Position numbers and translations under genes: made by a program
Part shown: positions 1-8,371 of the stretch, piece by piece
How positions within the stretch are numbered: the stretch's first letter is position 1
Layout of the letters: every line of letters starts with the position of its first letter
Notes under the pieces: generated by a model
What the model saw: only the letters and a program-made list of their open reading frames with translations
Databases searched by the model: none
What the model was told of the DNA's origin: nothing
Virus record (IMG/VR): IMGVR_UViG_3300037258_000145
Span: 23,684-87,683 of that record
Length of the DNA stretch: 64,000 nucleotides
Reading direction: 5' to 3' (one strand)
DNA from: a virus

Positions 1-1473
1 GTTCTGCTCACTGGAGCACCCAGCATAAGTGCTGTCACTGCCGGTTACGTAGACGCCAACGCCGTAGTCGGGGGCCTGGTTCTGGGTTCCCCGCCCGGCA
101 CCGTACATGGGTCGCTGGGGAGCCAACCAGTTGGCGGTGTCCGTCGAGGGGGTGCCACTGTAGGCGGTTAAAGACGAGGCGGCGATGTAGATGCAACCGA
201 GATAAATAGTGGCGGCGCCCGCGGCCCAGTTCAGTCCATTGGTGTAGGGAACTGCCGTGCCGCTGTTGTAGAAGTGACAGTCCGCATAGGAGTTGTCGCC
301 CGCCGCGTTCCACGATCCGCTGAGACCGTTCTCGGAATACTTACAGGCAATGTGCTCATTGTCGAAGTTGCCCTGGAAGTGGCCGCTACCGCCGTTGTGA
401 TTGCAATAGACATTGAAATAGGTGATCTCACCGTGACCGCCAATTGTGCCGTTGATACCCTCGCCCGTCTGGTTCTTGATCGCCACCCGCTCGATGAGCG
501 CATTCGTGTCGAAATCACTGGCCGAAGTGGTGTCAAGAAGCAGCCCTGAATGCCAGTCACCCAAGGTCTGAGCATTTTCCTTGACAATCCGCAGATTGGC
601 CAGTCGGAACCATTGCGCGGCCCCCGTAGCCGACAGAGCAGCGCAGTCGGCATTCGCCGCCTGTGTGATGAAATACCCATTGGCCCATCCGAGACCTTCA
701 AGATTGCCGCCGCTTGGGATGACAAGAGTCGTGGATACGGTGACGACGGGATCTGTGAGCCACAGTACACCAAGCCCTCCAGGCCCAGCCGCCGCGAAAG
801 TAGCCCAGTTGGCCAGTCCTCCGATGGCCGTAGTGCTTGAGAGACCCAAGTTGAAGTTGATGTCGACCTCGGTCCCAGACGTGACCTTGATCGTCTCATT
901 GGGCGACGTGACCGTTCCGCCACCGCCTCCTCCTGGCCCCCACGCCGCCGATGCCCCGCTTGAAGGAGCAGTGGGCACGTAGCCGGGCGTAGGAGTGCCG
1001 GTGGCAAGTTGGGACAAGGGGACCACGCCGACAGGGCCCGTGCTGGCTACTCCGTTGGCCACTCCGACCGAAGTCACCAGCACGTATGAGTACGTCGGCG
1101 TCGACGTGGACGGAGAAAGTTGAGACAGGTCGATCGTCCCCCCAGGTGCCGCGTGAGGGATTACGACATCGTAGGTGCGCGACGGGGAGCCGGTGATGTT
1201 TTCAGTAACGACCCACGTGGAGCCGGTCGGCTGCGTCGTGGTGTCGTCGTTGGCGATCAGGACGATACCGACGGTGCTGTTGACCGAGATCTGGCCGCTG
1301 CCGTTGAGGGTGGCCGTCAGGGGGTTGGTGGAGGCGTCGGCGAACAGCTTGTCAGTCGAGTCCTGCAACAGGGTCGACAACCGGAATGTGACGGAACCTG
1401 CGGCGGGCGTTAGACCGTCACCTGACCCAAAAGGGACCAAATATGTCCCCGTAACGACGATAGGTGTAAACAG
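1..1473 (-). CDS. Tail fibre/tailspike with right-handed beta-helix (3' end outside window)
   Basis: Unbroken frame of 491 codons running off the left edge, so the C-terminus is missing. The start is taken as CTG (1473-1471), 3 nt after a perfect AGGAGG (1482-1477); no ATG or GTG is near that SD. The first ~180 residues look like a beta-rich virion-binding domain ending in a glycine-rich linker. The rest has the short strands, Asn turns and Gly/Ser loops of pectate-lyase-like beta-helices, as in phage depolymerase spikes. It is the last gene seen of the adhesion cassette and probably binds or degrades a host surface glycan. The fold is inferred from composition; no catalytic residues were identified. 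Confidence 0.75.
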   Translation of the reverse strand, partial: MFTPIVVTGTYLVPFGSGDGLTPAAGSVTFRLSTLLQDSTDKLFADASTNPLTATLNGSGQISVNSTVGIVLIANDDTTTQPTGSTWVVTENITGSPSRTYDVVIPHAAPGGTIDLSQLSPSTSTPTYSYVLVTSVGVANGVASTGPVGVVPLSQLATGTPTPGYVPTAPSSGASAAWGPGGGGGGTVTSPNETIKVTSGTEVDINFNLGLSSTTAIGGLANWATFAAAGPGGLGVLWLTDPVVTVSTTLVIPSGGNLEGLGWANGYFITQAANADCAALSATGAAQWFRLANLRIVKENAQTLGDWHSGLLLDTTSASDFDTNALIERVAIKNQTGEGINGTIGGHGEITYFNVYCNHNGGSGHFQGNFDNEHIACKYSENGLSGSWNAAGDNSYADCHFYNSGTAVPYTNGLNWAAGAATIYLGCIYIAASSLTAYSGTPSTDTANWLAPQRPMYGAGRGTQNQAPDYGVGVYVTGSDSTYAGCSSEQN

Positions 1474-1482
1474 ATGCCTCCT
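1471..1482 (-). promoter_or_regulatory. SD plus CTG start (AGGAGG-CAT-CTG)
   Basis: AGGAGGCATCTG on the minus strand. The same 12-mer, with small changes, begins several other structural genes (8047, 14498, 17367, 32040 on the plus strand). The SD-to-start gap of 3 nt is shorter than usual. Confidence 0.6.
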
Positions 1483-1493
1483 CTACGCCAAGC

Positions 1494-1874
1494 CTAGACC
1501 GGACAGAAGACAGTCGTCCGCATGCTCCACACCGCGTTTGATGGCGTGCCGGTGTAGCCGATCACCAGGGAGTAAGTGTGGCCCACGGTGAGAGCCGACC
1601 CGCGCAGCATTTGGGTGATGAGCCCGCCTGAGACCGAGGGGACGTCGGACAGGGTGACGACGCTGTTGGGCGTGGTCGAGGTATCGGTCAGGACCGAAGT
1701 GGGGAAGCGGAGCCCCGTGTCGCCAGTCGCGTTCTGATAGGTCGTCGGATCGAAGGTGAACAGTAAGGCATCAGTCGAACCGACCTCGATGGTGGCGGGC
1801 AGCGTGTCGATCAGCATGGGGACCTGAGCGACCAAAGACAGGGTGCGTGGAGGTGCGAATACCAGGAGTGCCAC
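1494..1874 (-). CDS. Small beta-rich virion-associated protein, unknown function
   Basis: 126 residues from GTG 1874, rich in Thr, Ser and Val, probably a beta-sandwich; the family is not recognised. It sits between the GH16 gene and the beta-helix fibre. The start is odd: the AGGAGGCATCTG motif at 1932-1921 opens a 15-codon frame that stops (TGA 1878-1876) just before this GTG and is one base out of frame. Initiation could be by coupling to that leader, by a +1 slip at the CCC codon before the stop, or the sequence may carry an indel. The stop codon precedes the SD of the next gene. Confidence 0.6.
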   Translation of the reverse strand: MALLVFAPPRTLSLVAQVPMLIDTLPATIEVGSTDALLFTFDPTTYQNATGDTGLRFPTSVLTDTSTTPNSVVTLSDVPSVSGGLITQMLRGSALTVGHTYSLVIGYTGTPSNAVWSMRTTVFCPV

Positions 1875-1875
1875 T

Positions 1876-1923
1876 TCACCTGGGCCCTCGTTCGGTGATG
1901 ACTTGTCGAACCTGGTTTGACAG
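1876..1923 (-). CDS. Possible 15-codon CTG-started leader peptide
   Basis: CTG 1923 follows a perfect AGGAGG-CAT and reads 15 codons to TGA, ending 1 nt before the GTG of the 126-residue gene. It may serve translational coupling or a +1 frameshift, or be an artefact of an indel. Confidence 0.3.
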   Translation of the reverse strand: MSNQVRQVITERGPR

Positions 1924-1959
1924 ATGCCTCCTCGACCCTCAGTGTAGTTGAGATGTCAC

Positions 1960-2742
1960 TCAGTGCTGCCACACCCGGACGTAGTCGACCATCATCACCG
2001 AAGGTGAGACGATCGGCGGGCTCAATGTGGACGAGCTGCCCAGGTTGAGGATCATGTACTCAAGCGAGCCGATGATGCCAGGAGCACCTATCCCGGCCGA
2101 GGTGAAACCGCCAATCAGCACGCCGTCGTAGTAGAAGTTGACAAAGCCGGGCTCCCAGTCACAAGCGAAGGTGTGCCAGCCGCCGGCATAGGTCCCACCG
2201 GAACCGGTCAAAGGACCGTAGGCGCCGTTGGCGTTGTTGTAGTGGGCTTTGGCGATACCACCAATGCCCTCCATGATGTCGATCTCACCGGCGCTCTCGT
2301 CCGAGGAGTAGCCGTGCAGCCAGAAGGAGGGCCAGTTGTCGATGACCCCTGTCGTGTCCGCTAGCCAGATGCGCGCCTCAAAGAACCCGTAGGACGCGGC
2401 GAAGCAGGGAGGGGTGGTCCAGGGGTAGGCGTTGGCCAATGTGCAAACAAGACCGGAGGTGTAGTCAAAGGTCCCCTTGGAACTCGTATTCGTCTCGGTG
2501 ATCATGGTCAGAGTCATCACGCTGTCGGCGACGCTGACCTGAGGGGAATAGTAAACGCACTCATCGAGCACGTTGATAGGTCCAGTAACGGTGCTGTCGT
2601 TGCCGAAGAAGGCAGGCGTCCACATCGTCTCGTTGAGAGATGAGCCGTTGAACTCGTCGTCAAAGATCAGGTGCCACGGACCGGGGATGTCACCCGTTGG
2701 CATCGGAGCCGCGGTGGCGGCCATAAGGCGAGCGAATTGCAT
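1960..2742 (-). CDS. GH16-family glucanase-like virion enzyme
   Basis: 260 residues with the GH16 (laminarinase/beta-1,3-glucanase, kappa-carrageenase) catalytic signature EIDIME at residues 153-158, where the first Glu is nucleophile and the last the acid/base. A concanavalin-like jelly roll is expected; residues 22-40 and the C-terminal DYVRVWQH fit GH16 ends. The N-terminus MQFARLMAAT resembles that of the protein starting at 6443, suggesting a shared virion-docking or export segment. Within the tail-fibre cassette it probably cuts host capsular or wall glucan during adsorption. Substrate is not predictable. No clear SD precedes ATG 2742. Confidence 0.85.
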   Translation of the reverse strand: MQFARLMAATAAPMPTGDIPGPWHLIFDDEFNGSSLNETMWTPAFFGNDSTVTGPINVLDECVYYSPQVSVADSVMTLTMITETNTSSKGTFDYTSGLVCTLANAYPWTTPPCFAASYGFFEARIWLADTTGVIDNWPSFWLHGYSSDESAGEIDIMEGIGGIAKAHYNNANGAYGPLTGSGGTYAGGWHTFACDWEPGFVNFYYDGVLIGGFTSAGIGAPGIIGSLEYMILNLGSSSTLSPPIVSPSVMMVDYVRVWQH

Positions 2743-2755
2743 TTAGAGCGGGGGT

Positions 2756-3328
2756 CTACGCTGCCTCAAGGTATTGGCCAACGATGGCGCTCGTCTGGGT
2801 CCCGGTGGCGCTCAGGAGCCGGTAATAGCCTGCTGGGACCTTGCACCGGAAGGTCATGATGCCGACCGAAGTGGAGCCGGTGACAAGAGTCGTCTGGGCT
2901 GGCGTGGCTGTCTTACCCACCCCGTCCGCAACCACTAGCGATGTGTTGGCGGTCACGTCCACGTAGACCGTGCACCACACGTCATAGCTCAGGATGTTCT
3001 GCCACGCGGTGCCGAGAACTAAGTTCCCGAGGGCGGTTTGGATGGTGGCTGAAGTCGGCGGGGCTGAGGCGACGGTACCGGGAACAGTCGGAGGGGTGGC
3101 GTTGATGCCCAGTTCAAGCTGAGCCCCAAGAGCGGCGGTGATAGCGGCATTGACGAAGGCGGTATTGGCACCAGCCTGCGAGTTGTCCCCAGCGGGTTGG
3201 GTTGGGACCTTTGGTGCCGGGATCGTCGGTGTATTCAGCGGTGCGACCAGATGCCTCCTTGGGGCATAGCCTACAGCCTGACCGCCCCAGGTCCCGGTAC
3301 CCCATGAGGAGCTACCCCACTGGCTCAC
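2756..3328 (-). CDS. Trp/Gly-rich N-terminus tail protein, unknown function
   Basis: 190 residues starting MSQWGSSSWGTGTWGG, a Trp-Gly repeat often seen at the N-terminus of phage tail or fibre proteins; the rest is beta-rich. The GTG start overlaps the stop of the 34-residue gene upstream (GTGA), supporting 3328. Curiously, AGGAGGCATCTG also lies inside this frame at 3259-3248, in phase, so a shorter product starting at CTG 3250 (164 residues) is possible. Confidence 0.7.
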   Translation of the reverse strand: MSQWGSSSWGTGTWGGQAVGYAPRRHLVAPLNTPTIPAPKVPTQPAGDNSQAGANTAFVNAAITAALGAQLELGINATPPTVPGTVASAPPTSATIQTALGNLVLGTAWQNILSYDVWCTVYVDVTANTSLVVADGVGKTATPAQTTLVTGSTSVGIMTFRCKVPAGYYRLLSATGTQTSAIVGQYLEAA

Positions 3329-3429
3329 CGGGCTTGGTGCTTACGCCTTCGCCACACCCCGTAGATGATCGACAGGCCCAACCAGACTTCGGCGACGTCG
3401 CGGTAACTGTCCGATAGGAAGTGGATCAC
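3325..3429 (-). CDS. 34-residue membrane-associated peptide
   Basis: GTG 3429 overlaps the stop of the 777-residue gene (GTGA) and its own TGA overlaps the next GTG (GTGA), so it is coupled at both ends. The peptide has a hydrophobic middle (VWLGLSIIYGVW) and a basic tail (RRRKHQAR). It fills the only space between two structural genes. Function unknown. Confidence 0.55.
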   Translation of the reverse strand: MIHFLSDSYRDVAEVWLGLSIIYGVWRRRKHQAR

Positions 3430-5759
3430 AGGCCCGTACTCCCGCCGTCTTGGCTACCACAGGTCGACCCCTGCCAGTTGGCGTAGGTCTGAGCGGTTCC
3501 CTGTCCCAGGCACGCCACAGCCCATGTCCCGGTGTATACGTTGTTGCTCCAGAGGTTGCCGTAGTGCAGGACCACGTTGTTTTGCGTAGCGCTCCCGGCA
3601 TAGGGTGACCATCCGCACAAGTTCGGAGCACCCCCGGAACAACTCCCTGAGTTGCCCCACAAGGCTTGGTATCCGCAGAGGTTGGTCGACGCTGGAGGAG
3701 AGCCCGTTGGCGCCACGCAACCAGCAAGCGAAGTCGGCGCCATATTGAACACATCAGATTGCGCGGTTACGTTCTGACTGGCCCAGGTGCAGGCATTGAA
3801 ATAGGCGTTACCGTGCGACGTGCCATTCAGGTTGGCCACCCCACACCCCCCGGCGGCGCCCACACCTATCTCCACGCTGGTCCCGGTACCAACCGCGGGC
3901 GTTGTGAGCGTGCAGGCATTAGCGCTGGCGCACGTCGAAATGGTGTCGCCCGCCGTGATGCACGCGCTTGATCCTCCGCCGCATGTCGACGCCGCCCACA
4001 CGTAGTCTCCGTTAGCTGGTGTTGTGCCCGCGCCGGTCTGGATGTTCTTGAAGCCGGCAGCCGAGGTGATAGCCGTCGTACCGTTCGTTACCCCGTCAGC
4101 GACACCGAGACCGGCGTTGTCGTAGTACGTGGACGGGTTGACCAGCGGGCAGTTGAGTTGATAGGGCGAGCCACAGAACCGGTTGCGGTCCTGGTAAACA
4201 TCGATGCCATCCCAGTTGTTGGTGAAAACGTCGCCCTCGATATTGGCAGTGTTGGCAAGCGAAGAGACGAGACCGGACGAGCCGCTGATCGTGGTGCCAC
4301 CGGAGGACGAGATGTAAATGGCCGGTGTGTAGTTGGAGTAGATCGTGCTACTGCCATCGATCGGGCCCTCACCGTCGGCGCAGGACGCCGAGTGGCCATT
4401 GAAGGTGGACGACGAGCAGGACGGCCAAGAGAAGTCATTCGAGGTCCCGTTGCCCTCGAATAGGTTGTTCAGCACCTGGACGTTGGCGCTGGCCTCGAAG
4501 TCGAGACCATAGCCGAAATTACCCTGGATGACGTTGTAGTTGACGTCCAAGCCCGCGTTGTTAAAGTCGAACCAGGTGCCCACGTAGTAGTTAACGTCGA
4601 CCCAGTTACCCAGGGCTTGGCACTGCGAGACCGTGTCGGACCCATCTGGCCCGCTCCCGGTGGCGCACGTGCCTGGCGCCCCAAAGGTGACGTTGGTAGC
4701 CCACAGCAGCTTGCCACCGCCCGAGTTACCGCCTCCACCATCAGCGTTGTCGGGGTAGTAGCCGATCCCGTTCTGAGTAATCTCGTTGGACTGGATGGTG
4801 ATGTCATCGGCACCGCCGGCCGAATTGGGGTCGGGGCAATGCGTGCCGTCCCCGGTGCAGGAGACGTTGTAACCGCCTTGATTGTTCTCGGTGATGCAGT
4901 TGCCGGTCAGAACGTCACCGGTCCCAAGATTGACCCCGTACCCGTACGCCTCGTCACCCTGGTAGCTGCTCGTCCCGTAATTGGGGCCGATCGTGTTGTG
5001 CGCGACGGTCCAGTCCGGCGTGTCGTTTGAGTTGATCAGCGCGTTGTTGTTGCCGGTGGCCCATCCGGTCACGGTCAGGTACTCAACCGTCACACCTGTC
5101 GCCGAGGTCGAGCCGTCTATGGCGTAACCGTTGGCCGTGCTGGTGCCTTCGAGCGTGGCCTCAGGGGGGCTGTCCCCGGAGTTGTAACCACCCTCCAACA
5201 CGTCGCCCGTAAAGACCGTGAACCCCGTGGAGTTGGTGCTGAAGGTGTGGTTGCCAGGAGCCAGCCAGTAGCTTGTGCTCGGCGCGAGCGTGACTGAGGA
5301 ATTGTCGCCCGCTGCGATGGTCGTGAAGCCACCAGGGGCCGACGTAGGGCCGTGGAGCCCCGACGTAGCGCAGACCGCAGTCCCCGCCGTTGGAGCGTTG
5401 CCTCCTGGCGTCGTCGTGGTTGTGGTGGAGCTGCTGGTGGTACTTGAGCTGGTGGTCGTGCCCGACGTGCTCTGCGAATAGTTCGGGGGCCAAAAGACCG
5501 AGTTGAGCGACCAGGTGATGACAAGGACGCTGAAGGCGATGCCGATTACTGCCTCGGTAACCCTCAGGATGGCCTGGTTCCGCTTGTGGCGCAGGGTGAG
5601 GGCGGCGACTACCTGCTGGCGCGCATGGAGCATGATGGCACCGCATTCGAGACAGCCCATCCACCACTCGGTCGGGTCGTGACCGTGGATGCAGCGCTCT
5701 ACGACAGCGGGGGGCGGAGCCTGCTGGGGTGCAGCCCAGGTCGGGCGTTTTCTGTTCAC
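3426..5759 (-). CDS. Membrane-anchored beta-helix surface protein
   Basis: 777 residues. The N-terminus has four Cys/His-like zinc ligands (CIHGH...CLEC), then a single transmembrane helix at about residues 67-92, a Ser/Thr linker, and ~600 residues of right-handed beta-helix repeats with many cysteines, suggesting disulfides outside the cytoplasm. This architecture is unusual for a virion fibre, because the TM segment would tether it to a host or virion membrane. It may be a lysogenic/infection-phase surface protein or a tail protein with an internal helix. GTG 5759 follows the upstream stop by 12 nt. The beta-helix is inferred from pattern, not from a profile search. Confidence 0.7.
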   Translation of the reverse strand: MNRKRPTWAAPQQAPPPAVVERCIHGHDPTEWWMGCLECGAIMLHARQQVVAALTLRHKRNQAILRVTEAVIGIAFSVLVITWSLNSVFWPPNYSQSTSGTTTSSSTTSSSTTTTTTPGGNAPTAGTAVCATSGLHGPTSAPGGFTTIAAGDNSSVTLAPSTSYWLAPGNHTFSTNSTGFTVFTGDVLEGGYNSGDSPPEATLEGTSTANGYAIDGSTSATGVTVEYLTVTGWATGNNNALINSNDTPDWTVAHNTIGPNYGTSSYQGDEAYGYGVNLGTGDVLTGNCITENNQGGYNVSCTGDGTHCPDPNSAGGADDITIQSNEITQNGIGYYPDNADGGGGNSGGGKLLWATNVTFGAPGTCATGSGPDGSDTVSQCQALGNWVDVNYYVGTWFDFNNAGLDVNYNVIQGNFGYGLDFEASANVQVLNNLFEGNGTSNDFSWPSCSSSTFNGHSASCADGEGPIDGSSTIYSNYTPAIYISSSGGTTISGSSGLVSSLANTANIEGDVFTNNWDGIDVYQDRNRFCGSPYQLNCPLVNPSTYYDNAGLGVADGVTNGTTAITSAAGFKNIQTGAGTTPANGDYVWAASTCGGGSSACITAGDTISTCASANACTLTTPAVGTGTSVEIGVGAAGGCGVANLNGTSHGNAYFNACTWASQNVTAQSDVFNMAPTSLAGCVAPTGSPPASTNLCGYQALWGNSGSCSGGAPNLCGWSPYAGSATQNNVVLHYGNLWSNNVYTGTWAVACLGQGTAQTYANWQGSTCGSQDGGSTGL

Positions 5760-5771
5760 GCTTCAAAGTCC

Positions 5772-6443
5772 TCAGGAGTGGGCAAGTTCTATCTCCGTGA
5801 TCGAGGCAAAGCCACCGGATGTCGGGCTGACCACGACGTTAGCGGTACCGGTCGACGTGACAACCCCGTACCAGATCTCTCCGTCTTGGCCGCCGTTGGT
5901 GGCTGTCTGCGCGGCTACCGCTTTGGCGAACCCGCCTGAGACGAGCGAACAGGTGACACCGGTTACGGCTGTCTCGGCTCCCATGGAAATCATGACCACC
6001 ACCAGGTTGCCGATGGTGTGAGTGGTGATCGACAGGGACGCGAACCCGGACCCGTCCCCGCTGGCTACACCAACCTCGCTGATGGTCTTGGCGGGGTAGA
6101 AGAACAGCGCCGCGATAACGCCGCAGTTGTCCGAGCCGTTGTTGTTGTTCGCCGCCGTCGGCGTCGTGACGGACGAAATGCTTGTGTTGTAACAGTAATA
6201 GTTGGTGGTTGCCCCGCCAGGATTGCCGTAGGTGTAGCCCGAGGTCGAACCGCCTGAGTTGGTGCCATAGCTCCAGAAGTTCAGGCCGACATAAGCCTCG
6301 TTGGAGTTAGCCGGCGTCAGGCTGGGGAAGCTGAAAACAGATCCGCTGACCGGTGCGTCGGCATTGGCTCCGGTGGTGTCGACCTGCCAGCCGGTAGCGG
6401 GGGGCGCCGAGACCGCTGCGGCCAGGAGCCGGGCGAATTGCAT
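5772..6443 (-). CDS. Fibre-cassette protein with MQFAR N-terminus
   Basis: 223 residues, low in charge and rich in Ser, Thr, Gly and Asn, with beta-strand patterns and a cluster YYCYNT. It starts at ATG 6443, overlapping the upstream stop (TGATG). The N-terminus MQFARLLAAA is nearly the same as in the GH16 protein (MQFARLMAAT), so the two may share a docking segment. Function beyond a structural or adhesion role is unknown. Confidence 0.65.
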   Translation of the reverse strand: MQFARLLAAAVSAPPATGWQVDTTGANADAPVSGSVFSFPSLTPANSNEAYVGLNFWSYGTNSGGSTSGYTYGNPGGATTNYYCYNTSISSVTTPTAANNNNGSDNCGVIAALFFYPAKTISEVGVASGDGSGFASLSITTHTIGNLVVVMISMGAETAVTGVTCSLVSGGFAKAVAAQTATNGGQDGEIWYGVVTSTGTANVVVSPTSGGFASITEIELAHS

Positions 6444-8047
6444 CAGGCGTCGAGCAGCGCCGAGGCGATCCAGGCGCTCCGGTGCACGGACCAAGCCAGG
6501 ACCAGGGTGTCAGTTTTGCCGTTGGTAGCCGTGAAGGTGGGAGCCGATCCGCCCACCCACGCCAGGGTCGCGCCGGTAAAAGTCCACGACGCCGCTGAGC
6601 CCGAGGCGGGTTGGTGGAGCATCGCTGCTATCTGGTCTCCTGGGTAGCCGGCGGGCACGGTGATGGCGCAGGAGTCGCCCGCTGTACCTAGAAGCTCAGT
6701 GAGCTTGTTGCGGACCAAGGTACCTGTGGTAGTAACGGTGGCCTGGGATGGGATCAGCGGTTGGGTCTCGGTGATCTGCCAGGTGTTGGCTGCTACCCGA
6801 ACGAGCGTGGCCTTCTCGACTCCACCGGTCAGGGCCACGATGACCGAGGTAGAGGTGGAACCGTTCAGCGATGCCGTGCCGTCGGTGGTGAACGTGATGG
6901 TACCGACACCGGACAGGCCAGTAACCACGATGATGTCAGCGGTGCCCGATGCCCACGCCGTGCCGAACGTCGAATCGTCGGTGACGGTGATCGCGCAGCC
7001 CGAGGAGTCGGAGCACTCGATGAGAGCCCCGACGTCGGTGTGGCTCAGGTTGTGCGTGGCACCGGCCACAGCCACAATGGCAGTCAGGCCCGTGCCCTCG
7101 ATGGTGACAATGCCGTTAGCGCCCGCGGTCGTGACTACCGGCTTGATCCCTGCGGTACCGATGAACTCAACGTTTCCAGTGGCGTTGGCCGACCCGTCGG
7201 TGATCTCCGAGACACCCGAGGACCCGCCGCCGCCCTCCACCCAGGTCTGAGACGAGGTGTCGATGGTGATACCGGCCGTCGGGGTAGCGAGGACCCAGTA
7301 GTACCCGGCGTAGGTACCGAGCTTGACGTGACAGACGCGCCCGCCGTTCACCACGGCCCCCGACGGGAACTCAGTGATACGGGTTAGCGCGCTGGAGGCG
7401 CCGTTCCATTGCCATAGCCCGTTCTGACTGGCCGTGGACTGCACCGTGAGTAGGAGCAGATCGCCGGCGGCCAGCGAGTAGCCGTTGATCGTGGCGCCGG
7501 GAGCGGACAGGGAAGCGATGTTCGACGTCGCCACCGTGGCCGCGGGGGTCAGCTCGGGGACGTGCAGGCCGAAGCGGTTGGTGCCGATGTTGGCGAAGAT
7601 GAGGGTCTTGTCGACCAGGTTGGACGATGCAAGCGACGACGCCCCGCCTGATACGTATATCTCGTTGATGGCGATGTACCCCGAAGGACAGGCGGCCCGG
7701 ACGGGAGGATTGCCGTTGCCAGGTGTCCAGTTGACGACGGAGCACTGCGCGCCCTGGACGATCGAAAGCGTGCCGCTGGGGTTGGAGACGACAAGGTCCT
7801 TGCGGTCGAACGTGGAGGCTGTGGCGCACGTCACGTTGCCGCTAGACCACGAGACGGGGCTCCAGTTCGATATGCCCGTACCGGCCACCACAGCCACCGT
7901 CAGACCGCTTACGACGCTGACGCTGCCACCCGTCAGTACCCCGGTACCGAAGATGGCGTTGACGAGCAGATCGATGTCGTTGACGTCGTCGGCTGCTTGA
8001 CCGGCGTAGGTCGGAGAGTCCTGGGCGTTGTAGAGCTTTAGGGCCAG
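6443..8047 (-). CDS. Tail fibre protein with CTG start
   Basis: 534 residues from CTG 8047 after AGGAGG-CAT. Starting at CTG adds 50 residues ahead of the first GTG (7897), and these read as a normal phage N-terminus (ALKLYNAQDSPTYAGQAADD). A TAG lies 12 codons upstream in frame, with no ATG/GTG/TTG between. Middle residues contain the fibre module seen in many receptor-binding proteins (GDLLLLTVQSTASQNGLWQW, then a YYWVLATP block), followed by repeated beta units. Likely receptor binding. Confidence 0.75.
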   Translation of the reverse strand: MALKLYNAQDSPTYAGQAADDVNDIDLLVNAIFGTGVLTGGSVSVVSGLTVAVVAGTGISNWSPVSWSSGNVTCATASTFDRKDLVVSNPSGTLSIVQGAQCSVVNWTPGNGNPPVRAACPSGYIAINEIYVSGGASSLASSNLVDKTLIFANIGTNRFGLHVPELTPAATVATSNIASLSAPGATINGYSLAAGDLLLLTVQSTASQNGLWQWNGASSALTRITEFPSGAVVNGGRVCHVKLGTYAGYYWVLATPTAGITIDTSSQTWVEGGGGSSGVSEITDGSANATGNVEFIGTAGIKPVVTTAGANGIVTIEGTGLTAIVAVAGATHNLSHTDVGALIECSDSSGCAITVTDDSTFGTAWASGTADIIVVTGLSGVGTITFTTDGTASLNGSTSTSVIVALTGGVEKATLVRVAANTWQITETQPLIPSQATVTTTGTLVRNKLTELLGTAGDSCAITVPAGYPGDQIAAMLHQPASGSAASWTFTGATLAWVGGSAPTFTATNGKTDTLVLAWSVHRSAWIASALLDA

Positions 8048-8056
8048 ATGCCTCCT
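8045..8056 (-). promoter_or_regulatory. SD plus CTG start (AGGAGG-CAT-CTG)
   Basis: Exact AGGAGGCATCTG ahead of the 534-residue fibre gene. In-frame upstream sequence hits TAG with no standard start, so initiation must be here or 50 codons later. Confidence 0.6.
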
Positions 8057-8127
8057 GAGGTCGTCACCGAGGTAATCCTACGCCGCGAACGGTCAGCCTG
8101 CTAGCGATGACCACCAGCCCCTCATGC

Positions 8128-8133
8128 TAAGCT
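8128..8133 (+). promoter_or_regulatory. Leaderless -10 box (TAAGCT)
   Basis: TGC-TAAGCT, 7 nt before GTG 8141; same spacing as the minus-strand leaderless set. Confidence 0.6.
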
Positions 8134-8140
8134 TGCTTTC

Positions 8141-8347
8141 GTGAAGTCCGACTCAAAACCTTCCGTGGACTGGAACGCTGGCTTTCTCTGGTTTCTCATC
8201 ACCGGTGTGCTCGGATTCTGGCTCCTGGTTGTCGCATACCACTCGCACAACTGGGAGAGGGCAAATATCCCCGACGAACTACTGTACGTAGCTCTCCCTA
8301 CGATCAGTCTTCTTGTGGGATGGCTCGTGGCAAAGTTCTCTCGATAA
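8141..8347 (+). CDS. Small two-helix membrane protein, holin-like
   Basis: 68 residues on the plus strand inside a minus-strand block. Two hydrophobic segments (about residues 14-34 and 46-64) are joined by a charged loop and followed by a short basic tail. Size and topology resemble phage holins but no lysin is next to it, so that role is only a guess. It has its own leaderless promoter and ends in a bidirectional palindrome shared with the convergent neck gene. Confidence 0.65.
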   Translation: MKSDSKPSVDWNAGFLWFLITGVLGFWLLVVAYHSHNWERANIPDELLYVALPTISLLVGWLVAKFSR

Positions 8348-8371
8348 AAGCGCGCGGTCACCGCGCGCTTT
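8347..8371. terminator. Dispersed palindrome copy 1, bidirectional terminator
   Basis: A 25-nt perfect palindrome (AAAGCGCGCGGT, C, then its complement) placed exactly between two convergent stop codons, with A and T tracts on both sides. This is one of seven copies in the window and the most terminator-like. Confidence 0.7.

Noticed and set aside
231-1007. Long minus-strand frame inside the tail-fibre gene.
   Set aside because: Sequence is low-complexity Arg/Ser/Pro; the fibre frame spans it and shows coherent beta-helix pattern from CTG 1473.
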